Shown here piece by piece: positions 37,431 through 48,700 of a stretch of DNA of 64,000 nt. A program made the translations under genes and the position numbers. Location of the stretch: NCBI GenBank assembly GCA_965153455.1, contig OZ234497.1:10602001-10666000 (forward strand), read 5' to 3'. Below the pieces are notes generated by a model. The model made no database searches. It had not been told where the DNA came from and saw nothing but the letters and a program-made list of their open reading frames with translations. Numbering within the stretch: the first letter of the stretch is position 1; each line of letters starts with the position of its first letter. Source of the stretch: Sphagnum compactum (Eukaryota; Bryophyta; Sphagnopsida; Sphagnales).

Positions 37431-38029
37431 ATTTGGCATGTAGGGAGGTGCAACTGATTAGAGGCTAGGCATATTCCACTTAACAATCTTCCAGCATATG
37501 TTGAAGGGAATATAGGAGTGATAATTTCACAAAACTAATTGTTTAGATTACTTTTTCAATTCATTTTTCATTAAATATGGAATCAGATTAATTGAAACGT
37601 TGAATATTGTAGATTTTTCCAACACTTAATAACTATTGGAATTTTTATAGGTTTGTCCTGATTAGGGGAATGGTTTAGTTTCAACGGTAGAATCTAAGGA
37701 TCAACATGATCAAACTTTGTTAGCAAAGATAGTTGCAACTATGTTTGCCACACATGACATCTTAATCGCTCATAAAATGAGTCATGTGATGAACATTTCT
37801 AGTCTTGAATAAGAAGATTTAGGTGTAGGGAAGGAAAAGAAGCACAGGAAGAACACACGATCCCAAACTCGGGCAAAACAAGTTATTTATGGTGGATACT
37901 TGTCCATTTACCCTACCAAATAGTCCAAGCTTCTACATGGTGGTTCTAGAAAACAAACTAACAATACAAATTCCCAAAAGGAGGTGAGCCCATAAACAAA
38001 GGTGAGTGCCAACATTCCTTCTCCAATGA

Positions 38030-38642
38030 TTCTTGTACGACACCTAATTGTCCTAGACATCAATGGTCTATTGTGCTTTACAATTCATGTCCTCAGTGAC
38101 AAATATTGGCCACCATGGTTCATCCCATAAGGTGTTGGAATAAGATGGTTGCCCCATGCCATAACTATTATCAAGTTTTGCAATTGTGTTGTACACGGTT
38201 TGACGTTGGGATATGGTCATCAACAGTTCGATGCCAAATTTGATTCCAATAGTTGAGTTATTGTTAGGAGGAGAAGGGTGTGAGATAAAAACATGTTTTT
38301 CTATGTGGTGTTGAAAAATGTGAGCAAATTGAAGTTCCCCATCCTTTGAATCCCAAATGGCCACTAGTGTTGAAAAACATGGGTAGGGTGTTCAATGAGA
38401 TTAACCCAAAGATGAATAGGCCATTGTTTCATATGAATACATTGCTTATTAATGATTGTCCATACAAATGTATGGGCAATGTGCCCTATTATTACATTCT
38501 ACTTGAACCATTTAATATTGAGGTAGATGATAATAATTATCTATTGGGAACATTGTGGCTTTACTTGTTTGGGTTATTAGAAGCACCCAACACCTTAGGA
38601 TATGTGGGTTTACACCACCATGGGCAAAAGCAAGATACTTAA
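38030..38642 (+). pseudogene. FCP1/NIF-type HAD phosphatase-like remnant
   Basis: The first block, at about 38036-38130, reads VRHLIVLDINGLLCFTIHVL. This is the nucleophile strand of plant FCP1/NIF-type HAD phosphatases, except that the second Asp of the DxD motif is Asn. After about 200 bp of frame-shifted sequence, 38346-38642 reads LKNMGRVFNEINPKMNRPLF, LLINDCPYKCMGNVPYYYIL and LGTLWLYLFGL. That is the C-terminal part of the same fold, with INDCPYK in the metal-binding Asp position. The segment is broken and surrounded by transposon remnants. It is probably a captured or transposon-associated copy, not a host gene. Confidence 0.55.
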
Positions 38643-39179
38643 GAATTCTCGCATTAGAAGTTTGTAAAGACTTATGCATGGACACCTTCCCCTTAGGTGA
38701 TTAGCAATGAACCTCATGTTTTGACAAGTTTTGATTTCATGCAGTATTTGTATAATTAAATGTTATTCATGAAATTATGTCGAAGAAAGCTTGTATTTGG
38801 AGTGTTCAATTTTGTTTTGATACATGTGTTATTTGGTTTTTGTAAATTGTAGGGACGGTAAAAACACCTAAGGAGCTAGGGTGCTAATTTTGGCAAATGA
38901 GGTGCATGCATCGAGTACAAAAAACCTTGTGAAAGGCCAATTTTCCTCAAGGTCACATGCAAAAGACACTATTGCATCAGCAACTAAAGAAGCTCGACCA
39001 AATGTGGGTTCCTATCATGTTATTGTTTGATTTTGTCAATTTGTTTATGTTTTTATCATGGTTATGTTAGTTTCTATCAACATGTTATTTTTTTGTCATG
39101 GTAATTATGTTAATTTCTATAAACCCATTTGTATTTCTATTATGTTAATGCCAATTGTGTTTGATTTGTACATGTGTTT

Positions 39180-39690
39180 TGTAGTACAAGCCAAATGAAG
39201 CCATCACCCTCATGGATGAAGGAAGGATGCTTTGTGCAATTGGCAATTTTGTGAAATTTGGTGGTGTAAGAGTTCTTCAACATCACAAGGAAATGCCAGC
39301 AATCACATTATTTGTTTCTATGAGTTCCAGCTTAATGGCAAATGTTACTTTGCCATTTCCATCTCTTGATGTTAATACTTTATACAATGTAGGAGATGAT
39401 TTTTATGATTCTGATACCTTTCCTTTCTATGCAATAATGAAAAATTGGTAAGACAACCAAATGCGCTATGGGGTGCATGATTAAGTTTGGAATGGATTTG
39501 TGCTACTAATTCAAGGTATGACAAATTGGATGTGGGCTACTACTAGTTCTTCATGTTGTTGGTTTCATACCAACATTGTACCAAGCAGCAATGAAAATAT
39601 TTGGTTTCCATATGGCAACATTTCAATGGTTGATTATACCTTTTACCTCTATTGTGGGTTTGTTGGAATTCCAACATCTATTGATTATTG
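39180..39690 (+). pseudogene. Unidentified coding-like fragment
   Basis: A 79-codon frame (39212-39451) with balanced composition (GNFVKFGGVRVLQHHKEMPA) is followed after one stop by a second frame to 39691. It is protein-like but unrecognised. It sits in the same orientation as the neighbouring remnants. Confidence 0.3.
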
Positions 39691-39765
39691 ATGGTGGTAA
39701 CATTGTTGTTACTCATCAAGTGCACTTGTAAGTTTCTATTTGCTTATGAATTATTTGATACTAAT

Positions 39766-39892
39766 ATGGGGCTAGGTGCAAGTAGTGCTTAAGCTATAAT
39801 GGGCAGAATCCTTGCAGGGATTGGAGTTCAATTCCCCCTTAAGTACTTGTTTGTTGTAGGCGTGTATGTAGACAATAAAAACTTTTTTTTGT
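39766..39892 (+). mobile_element. SINE-like element with tRNA-type B box
   Basis: GGAGTTCAATTCCCCC at 39823-39838 fits a tRNA T-arm / Pol III B box. About 40-50 bp upstream is a weak A-box-like stretch (GCTTAAGCTATAATGGGCAG). A T8 run at 39883-39890 could terminate Pol III. A related unit lies at 43975-44060. Confidence 0.45.
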
Positions 39893-40356
39893 CATGCAAG
39901 ATCTCCACATCTACAACATCCATTGTTTGTTGGTAAGGTGATTTTTTTTGTGGAACAATTGGTGTAATTTGTCACTTCCAAGACAACATTTGTCGTTCAT
40001 CAATCTTCAAACTGATTGGTTTTGTGTTTGAGCAAGTCTCTTAATATTTCTTTTAGAGTTAATTTTGATTAAATGATGATGATCAAGTCTTCGCAAAAGC
40101 AACCGAAAACTTGACCATTCAAAAAGACTATGCAACTATCCATTCAAAAGAGTCTTTGCAGTTGGTTTCCTTGCACATGATGTTTTAAACTTGAGTTTAG
40201 TGGTAGGGCTATGTCAAACCCAAAGCAAGTGCATTCTGTAGGTCAGAGTTCCCTCTTCCATATCACCAAATATTTCACGGGTTTTTTCTTTAAAATTTAT
40301 TGGCAAGTGCATGTAATAATTAATGTTTAGTGTGGGGGTTTATGGATTGCTGCCAT

Positions 40357-40501
40357 CACTATGAGAAAATCATGTCCATTGTAATTAGTCTACCTAATTG
40401 TAATCTAGTTCTATCAGACTTTTTTTAGTTGTAATTTAATTCTATCATACATTTTTTAGTTACATCAGACAAGTTGCAATGGACACAATTTTCTCATAGT
40501 G
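40357..40501. mobile_element. 145-bp MITE with CACTA-type ends
   Basis: Left end CACTATGAGAAAATCATGTC and, reversed, right end CACTATGAGAAAATTGTGTC form an inverted repeat of about 28 bp with few mismatches. CACTA plus an A-rich run resembles En/Spm (CMC) termini. The interior holds a diverged direct repeat (TTTTTTAGTT). The flanking triplets CAT and CAC do not form a clean duplication. Confidence 0.7.
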
Positions 40502-40769
40502 CACTCAAACAATAGTAGTTATGGCAAACCATGCTGTAGCAATTTACTTTCACACTGATGATTTTTTGCTTAAAACCTTGAGGATTAATTACGCCAATTT
40601 CTATTTTTACAATGTGGCTATCTTTGTATTATAGAAAAGAACTAGAAAAATGTGCCTAGTGGGTGAAGCCATGGTCAACACTTTTCAAAACACCAAATAT
40701 TCAATTGATGAGAAGGTAGACTAAAGTTTTATCCAACTTTTTTTGAAGGACTAGTCATTATAAATTTAG

Positions 40770-41195
40770 GAACAAAAGATCATGAAGAGAGTGAAAATGA
40801 TGATGATGAAAAGTGGAAGATAATGATGAGGAGGAAGATCAAGCCAATGATGAAAAACAACTAGTAAACACTCAAGAAAATAGGCCTCTAAGTGTCGCTA
40901 ATTATATTGACAACTTTGATTCTGTTGAAGAGGTAAGGAAATTGGTCAAAGTTGGAACTTCCATTCCTAATAATAGAAAGTATTGTTGAAAAAAAAGAAT
41001 TCAAATAGTCCAAATTTATCAAAGATTGGGCCCTCTAAGGTAAGGGAATTTGAAGGTGGTAAATTGAGGAAAAGAGCTATCTTTGAGGATGAGGGAGACA
41101 CACCAGTTACAATTAATAACATAGAGGATGCAAAGTTTGTAGAGTCCAGTGATGCATTTAAAGATTCAAACACCTTGGCAAATGATTCGATATGA
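40770..41195 (+). pseudogene. Acidic coding fragment
   Basis: An Asp/Glu-rich region leads through NRPLSVANYIDNFDSVEEVR to a 70-codon frame at 40983-41195 after one stop. No family is recognised. It could belong to the same decayed element as the hAT C-terminus at 43260-43780. Confidence 0.35.
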
Positions 41196-41199
41196 TAAT

Positions 41200-43259
41200 T
41201 TCTTATTCCTTAAGGTTAAGTATGTAATTGGATTTGGTGCGTGAAAAGATCAAGCCTCTAGCAATTCTTATGTCATAGATTGAAATCTATACCTAGTATA
41301 GAAGAATGTGTTTTGGATTGAAAAGTTATTTCTTTGGGCATCTTTTTTTTTTGTGAAATTTGTAACTAGCTTTTGATGAATAATGATTTTTCTCTTGCAT
41401 GTTTGCTTGATTTGCATTACATCAATCTAAAACTTGTGTCATAAACTGTGAAATTTGCAGTCCTACGCAATTATCAAGTGTCAAGGTTTGCTTTGACTAA
41501 GTGAAAGCTTGGCTATGAACATTTGAATTACCCTTGGTTTTTTCATCTATCTCTCAATGTGGTTATTGACCTTGAAGAGAATTTTCATGTGTGGAATTGG
41601 AACTTCAAACAAACGCAAGGTCATTTTACATCATTGTTAGTCATTTGGTGGTTTCACTTTTATTTTATTGATTGTCTAATTAAAATTTTGTTCTAGTTCA
41701 AAACAAAATTTTAAACTTCAAGATGAAGAAATTTGGATATTGATAATGAACAAATTGGAATTCCAGAGACTACATCCTAGGCTATTGTACACATGCCCTC
41801 TCAAGAGTTTGCTTGGATATGCAAGCTTAACTACATAGATATTACAAATGCCTTCAAAAAAAAATATTTTGAGAATGTAAATTTTGTATATTGGTTTGAT
41901 GAATGTCTTTGGTTGTGCATGGTGAAATATTGGTGATAATGAAATAGATCATAGATTGACGATGCTTCACATTCAATAACCACAAAACTTCACTTGTTGA
42001 AGTAGTTGTTGCCACCATGTTACATTGTTCAAAATCCAATGACTAGTTAAACTAAAAGCTTGAATAAATATATAGCCACTTGAACACACAACATATTTCA
42101 ATTTGTTGCTAGCAATTTATGAGCATGCACAAAATTATGATAACCAAATTTAGAGAAAAATGTTATATGTGTAGCCAATTGGATGCACCTACACCCCAAA
42201 AAAAAAACTTTTTGCCATACTAACATTCACAATTTGTAGCCAATTACCAACCTACCTCACAAATTTGAACCAAAAAAACCCTACTCCTAATTGTACAACT
42301 ACTATAATTACCTTGAAGCATTAAATGTTAAGTTTCAACATTTCATACCCAAATTTGATAAAATTTCCTTACTTTATAAACATCACTCAAAGAAGGAATA
42401 AGGCATGAAAGGAGACCCAAAGACAAATGGATTGTACACATGGAAGCCCATAATGGCTTGTTTAGTCACCTAAAACAAAACATGCACTTGCCCACCAATG
42501 AACGTTATTTACTCCCACATCAAACTAGATGAAATTTGGGATGAAACCTTTTGATTAAGTAACCTTTCACTTTTTATCATAGGGCTCAAATTGCACCCAA
42601 ATTAAGGCTTCTAGATTGATGGTACTAGGTAAGTAATGTCCCGTTCACCAAATCCACCACCCCTCTTGCAAATGTTTTTTGGGCATTATAATTAGCCACT
42701 ACATTAATTTAACAAAAGGGATATGTTTTAGATTCCATAGTCACAATTGCAAATCCCCTTGTTGATGGCAATGAAACATTTGACCTTTTCGATATTGAAT
42801 TGCACATGTTGAACAAAACATGCAACAAGAAGTTGTGAAAGTAATCAAACCTTTTCAGGTGTAATCATATTAACATGTTCCATTTACAGTTGTAACCACC
42901 ACTTAAAAGTAGTTTTGACACTAAAAGCACAATTTGAAAAAAAAATTATGACATATTTTGGGATTTTTTTAATATATACCTTGATGTAATGGTATCAAAT
43001 TTTTTTAAAAGATGTATTAAAAATATTTTTAATATATTTTTAAAAAGCAATGAAAAAGTAGTGGTCTAAGGGGGTGGGTGTGGCTCATTATAATGTGATT
43101 GGACCCTTTCTGGAATTTTTGAAGATTTTTTATTCGTGTCAAGTTCACAACATGTTGGCTTTTTGATGTTGGATCCCCACTTTGAATCTTTACAATTTGT
43201 GAAAAGTTTTGTGGGCCATGGAACTACAATCTACCTAGCCACTAAATATGATGAAAAGA
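41200..43259. other. AT-rich intergenic DNA
   Basis: No gene was seen. A partial copy of dispersed repeat R1 lies near 42225-42285 (TTTGTAGCCAATTACC, TACCTCACAAATTTGAACC). Confidence 0.5.
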
Positions 43260-43780
43260 GGTCATCCCCCTTTTGATGACAATTCTTGATCGATTGAATC
43301 CTACTATTGAAGCAATTATACCACCATTTAATGAACATGATGTTCAAATTGAAGAAGAGGATAACAACATGTTTGGTGTTGGGGCTTCTATTCAAGACTC
43401 TTTGAAGGCACTTGTTATTGCATAGCTCTCTTTATTTCGAAGGCTACCTATCCCATAATTTATGTATATAAATCCTCTTGCTTGTGGCGGACCCACAAGG
43501 GTCAATTTCGGAATGTTGCTATCTTGGCCAAACAAATGCTTGGGATTCCTGGATTTCAGGTTGAGATAGAAAGAGTGTTTTGAAAACTCTAAGGTGTTGC
43601 CGCTTGCAAGTGGAAAATCTTGATAGGATTATCATTGTGGTGAAAAATTGGTCAGATGATCCAGGCTTGAATTGCACAACAAATTCAAACTTCAAGGATT
43701 ATGTCAAATCTGAAGTTGCTTTAGTAGAAGAAAATTATGAGTTCATTGAAGAATCTGAATATTTTGAAGAGCTGCCTTGA
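43260..43780 (+). pseudogene. hAT transposase C-terminal fragment
   Basis: With two frameshifts, the plus strand reads FRNVAILAKQMLGIPGFQVE, IERVF, then LRRCRLQVENLDRIIIVVKN, WSDDPGLNC and an acidic tail (EESEYFEELP). Order and residues match the C-terminal dimerisation region and tail of plant hAT transposases (LARQ.LGIP.SQ..ER.FS type). It differs from the remnant at 33500-35440, so a second hAT insertion is likely. Confidence 0.65.
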
Positions 43781-43974
43781 CAGTGATTAGGTGAGTATTA
43801 ATTTAGCAAGTTTCTGTTTTTCATTTCCTTGACTAAAGCTGCTTGTGATTTTATTTTTCCCTGTTCATCTTGATGCTACAGGGTTGTTGGGCTCAGGTAA
43901 TGTTTATGCTGCTGGTCAAGATGCAACAACTTGAGTTGGCCAACATTCTGTATATGTTGATGATCAAGATTTGG

Positions 43975-44060
43975 GGTGTTTGGGCGATGTATGTTTTTGT
44001 GCTGCAGTGGGTAGAGTTCTTCATTGAACTGAGGTTCAATTCCCCCACAAGCTACTTGCA
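43975..44060 (+). mobile_element. SINE-like tRNA-derived head
   Basis: TGCAGTGGGTAGAG (A-box-like, 44002-44015) is followed by a small AGTTC/GAACT stem and GAGGTTCAATTCCCCC (B box, 44031-44046). The spacing fits a tRNA-related Pol III promoter. The element's 3' end is not clear. Confidence 0.45.
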
Positions 44061-44282
44061 AATTCCAAGTGAAATTTGCTATATCTAACCCATACACATA
44101 TCTTAATTTTATCTTGAATTTGAAAACTGATAAATGCATAACTGGCAATGAATCAATGAATGAAAATTTTCAATAGATGCATAACCATCTTTACAAAAGA
44201 ATTTCTGAGATATCCAGATGCATATCTTTTGTTGAAAAAATTTAAAGAATATGCCATATGCATATCCTCTAGACTGGTTTAA

Positions 44283-44830
44283 AATACCATAACTGGCCAA
44301 CACTGGTTTGAACCAATGCTCTGCAGGTATCAGAAATGGCACCAAACCCCAACAGTTATCAGGGCGGTTGTGTAATCTCATTACCACTGGGCTCAAAACA
44401 TCAGAGAACCAGTTCACAGTTCTGATATATAACCACCATTCTCCAGCGGACAAAAATGAAGCAATGAAAAAATCAGCCAGAAAACCACAGTTTTTTCATC
44501 AAAACCATGGAGTCTTAGTTCTGATATATAACCACCATTCTCCAGCAGGGAAAAAAAAAAAAAAAGCAATGAAAGAATCAGCCAGAAAACTGCAGTTTTT
44601 TCATCAAAACCAAGATTCTTAGTTTTAGAATAACCAGAAACAGTGGTTCTTTGATTTTAAAATTTCAAAAACCTGGAACCAAAGGTTAGTATCAAAAGCA
44701 AATACCCACACAACACTGGTTTGAACCTGAAGACCTCCCACTGCTCCCAGTCCTTCACCCAGGCTGCTGCATTGGCTCTCTTTCCTCACAACATGTGAGG
44801 TTCTCAGATTCAAACCTCACATGCCCCATT
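44283..44830. repeat. Tandem duplication and tRNA-like motifs
   Basis: A unit of about 100 bp starting GTTCTGATATATAACC is present at 44419 and 44518, sharing TTCTCCAGC, AATCAGCCAGAAAAC and CAGTTTTTTCATCAAAACCA, with an A15 expansion in the second copy. Flanking it, GGTTCAAACCAGTGTTG occurs twice on the minus strand (near 44296 and 44716), resembling a Pol III B box of minus-strand SINEs. Confidence 0.5.
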
Positions 44831-45788
44831 AGTAGGTTTTGAAGTTCAAATGTGCCAAATCAACCTTGCACAAGTGTGTAAGGTGAGTCCATAATTTGTC
44901 AGTCTTTAGGATACAGAATTCCACAACAGATCAAAATCCTCCAAGGTGGGTTTCATTGGCTTACATTTTTACTACAAGAGCTATCATGTGCATACAAACC
45001 ATAAATCAGAATTGTTCCCTGATTTTGAGCTTCATGACTGCAGTTTTTTCATTCCCAAAACCCAAAGCCTAATTCAGGAATCAGGTCCCCATTAGAACAC
45101 CATACCTAGTGTGCTTTGCATTAATTAGATGAGGCGCCTCTCAAGCTTTTTTTTCCTTTTTTGCAGCAAGCCAATTTGATTGGCCCATCACTCAAAAAAA
45201 TGAAATTGTGAAGGCTCCCCACAATATAAGGCTCTATTTTGAAGTATAGAGTTCCTCCCCTTTAGCCCACCTAGATAGGTCAAAGGAGGACAACATTTGC
45301 CAAAGCATATGGGATAAAGTGAGGTGCTATTGGAAACTCTTTGGGGAACATACCAGGAACTTGGGAATCTTTGCTCCTTGTGTGCTCCAGGCTATGCTGA
45401 ACTGGTTTTCCATTGTCGGCCCCATGCACAAGCTGCTTACAAAACTCCCTGCCTGTACAGAATAGGGAACCTGCCACATCCTTGCATTAGCAGTGTTGTT
45501 TTATGAATCTTCCAGCCACACAATCTTGAGCAGACTGTGGTCAGGCAACTTTAATCTGACACCTGGACATCAATCTGACCTTTTCATAACTCTGTTCCAA
45601 AATTGGCCCTTCTTCAGTAACCTGCATTTAATCACTGATAAGCCCAACAGAGACACTGAATCAATTAGCTCTTCAGCTCAACCAGAGCCCCAAGAAGCTC
45701 TTATGATCCCCACCTTTTGACTACCACAAAGATCAGAGCTGTGTTCCCTCAGTTCCATCATCTCCTTCAGTCCCATTCATGTGCAAGG

Positions 45789-48700
45789 CTAGGAAGGTAA
45801 AGCCAAGCTGCCAAGAACTTTTCGCAGATATGGAATCCCAGCCCCCGTCTGTGAGCTCACCATCATCTTTCCAGCAAAAGCCACATTCAATAAATGTTAG
45901 GTCCTTGGCAATCTCAGGCATTGAGGCCAGAAGAGATATTGGAATGTAGAAAATTGCCCTTGTCAAATGTACAAAGTGCTGATTAAGGATCAGATACAGT
46001 ACTTGACTAAGAGAGGAAGGCTAGAAAAAGAAGATAAAAGGCGTACCATGGGTAGAACAAGACATTTGTGACCCTTAAGAGCCTGCAAGCCACATGAATA
46101 AAAGCTCTCAAATAGTGAAAATCTCTGCCTTAGCTTCAAAAAATGGTATCTACATCTTTGCTAATTTTACCAAGTACAACATGATGCATCCAAGGAATAA
46201 CTAATGAATGAATGGGTTTAAAGAAAATATTGCTACACAAACTTGTAACTACTTGAACACCTTCATGAACTCCATTTGGCATTGCAGACCATGTCACAGC
46301 TTGTGACATTCATGCCAAAAACATCCAGATTGATCAAAACAAGTGAGGAGGATATGCAGAAGACTTGTTTCTGAGGTAGGCATTGCCTATCAATGTCACC
46401 CTTGTGAAACTAAGAGTGAGTAGAGAGAATCAAACTCAACAGCCTTGGAGATTCTTTCAGTGTCTGCACTACGTGCTGACCTAGACCTCTAAGATAAGGT
46501 TAACATAAATGAAGGTGCAACAGGTTGCAATAAAATGGCAATTTTATCAAGCATACCTGTTGTATTTGAGTTGCAGACCGTGCAAGGTCAATTGGTGAGA
46601 GAACATCAGTCTTTGTCAACACAATCTGGAACTTAGTTTGAGCACTGTGAACCAAACAAAACCACATTACAAATCTAGAATTAACCTATCAATTCTGAAA
46701 TAACATTCAGAATTCAGCTGGGACTTTTTAAATTTGAAAATATTGACAAAAAGAAAGCGAGAACTGGGGCTCATACTTATCCATAAGATAGAGGAGCTCC
46801 TCATCCCGGGGCTTCAAGCCCCACCTAGCATCCACCAACATGCATACTCGTTTCAAGCCCTTCCTTGTAGTCACATACTCCTTGACCTACTTACACCAAT
46901 TTAAAACAAAAGCAATTACTCCAGCTGACATGAATGAGTCAGTGAGTCCCAAAGAAAAAATTATGACACTACCATAATGGACTGCATTATAGCAAACTGT
47001 AATCAACTACAAAGTTCCATAAATGAAGGATGCAAGTCAAGACACTCACAAGGTCATCCCATGCATCCTTTATCTCCTCCTTGGCATATGCAAAACCATA
47101 GCCTGGAAGATCTACCAAGCATAGCCGGGATCCCAATGTGAAGAAGTTGATCGACTATTACAAGCCCCACCAGTTTAGGTCAGGAGCAATTGGCAGTGCC
47201 ATCTTTAGCATAAGCAGAAAACAATCTGAAAACGTCACACAGAGAAAAGTGGCAATCCAGCAGGCATTTATAGAGGAAGATAAGTAATGCCTACCACCAT
47301 CCACAGCACTTCCTATGTTTACTTGAGGTTTAATCTGAAATAATCAAAGCGCATTAAAGGGTTTGAAAACATCCATAAATTCTGTGAAACAAATAAGGGG
47401 GGAACTCTTGGCAACTAGGAGTGACTGAGTGGCTCATCACCCTATCAGGCACCCCGTAAGACTACTGCCTCCTTTTGGAGGGTTTCACCCTCCAACTACT
47501 GTAATGGAGGATAGCATGGTTGTGCAACCCTTCCCCATTTGACCCAAGGTCCTCACAAGGTATTTTATTGATCTGGTAACCCCTCCCATAGCTGGGTGAA
47601 CTATGCTAGATAAAATCTAGTATGATCTAATGGAGAATTGAAGGCATAACCACTTGCAAGGGCACCACAAGTCCCAACCACTAGGACTATTGGATTGAAA
47701 CAAAGACGATACTCTAGATGGGCAACATGGTAAAGATGTAGTCTAACTCAAGTTCTCAAAGTACCTGGGTGAGGCCTGGTTTGTCAGAAGTTCGGACAAC
47801 GCCCCACTGCCTGGTGAGTGCATTTATTAATGATGACTTACCTACATTTGACCTGCCTGCCACGAGCAGTAAATAATCAAAGATAGGAAAGTTTTTACTT
47901 ACAAACCTGCATAGAGCCCTTCCCTTGACAACTGCAATCATTTCAGAAGTTCAAGAGCTTCCTTTTCACATGATGAGCATAAGGCCCTTTAGAAGTAAAT
48001 ATGTTGTTACCATGTTTATGTACTAGTCCATGACAATCACTTACTCTGAGGTCTGCCAGAGACAGGAAAAAATGGGTTGAAGCTGATTTCTCCATTTAAA
48101 TTAGATGAGCAGAACATGACTGCTGCAATCAGAAAACCCTCATGGCAAGAGCCATAAAAGTTGAAGTATCAAAGTTAGATTCCTAATAGAGAATCCCACA
48201 ACAAGACAGAACCAGAATGTAATACCTGCAAAGGCGATTTCAGGAAGTTGTTGAGGTGGAAGTGAGGAGCTTTTTTTTGCAGCAGCAACAAATGTCAGCT
48301 TGCGCTTGAAAACCTACAGGTATATAGCAACAATGAAAAGAAAGAACAGATCAGAACTGAGGAGAGAGCTCTCTCAACTGCATGGCCATAGTATCCTGCA
48401 GACAATAGCTGCTGATACTTCTTATGCAACAGTATATTTTAGATTATAAAGTGAATCTTGAGTGCCACACCAGTCAAAATCATGGACAGAAATGAAAAAA
48501 ATATGTGAGCAGGAAAACAAATCTACAAGATTGCAGAGAAAAATCCACAATAACAATTTTGGAAGGTAACCATTGTTTCAGTTCCAACAAAATTAAAACT
48601 AACACAAGAAGAATCATTGTGGTCATAACCTTATGAGTGTTTCTCACATAGTATCAGATCATTAGCTTCATCATAGAATATCTTTCATAAGAATAGAGAA

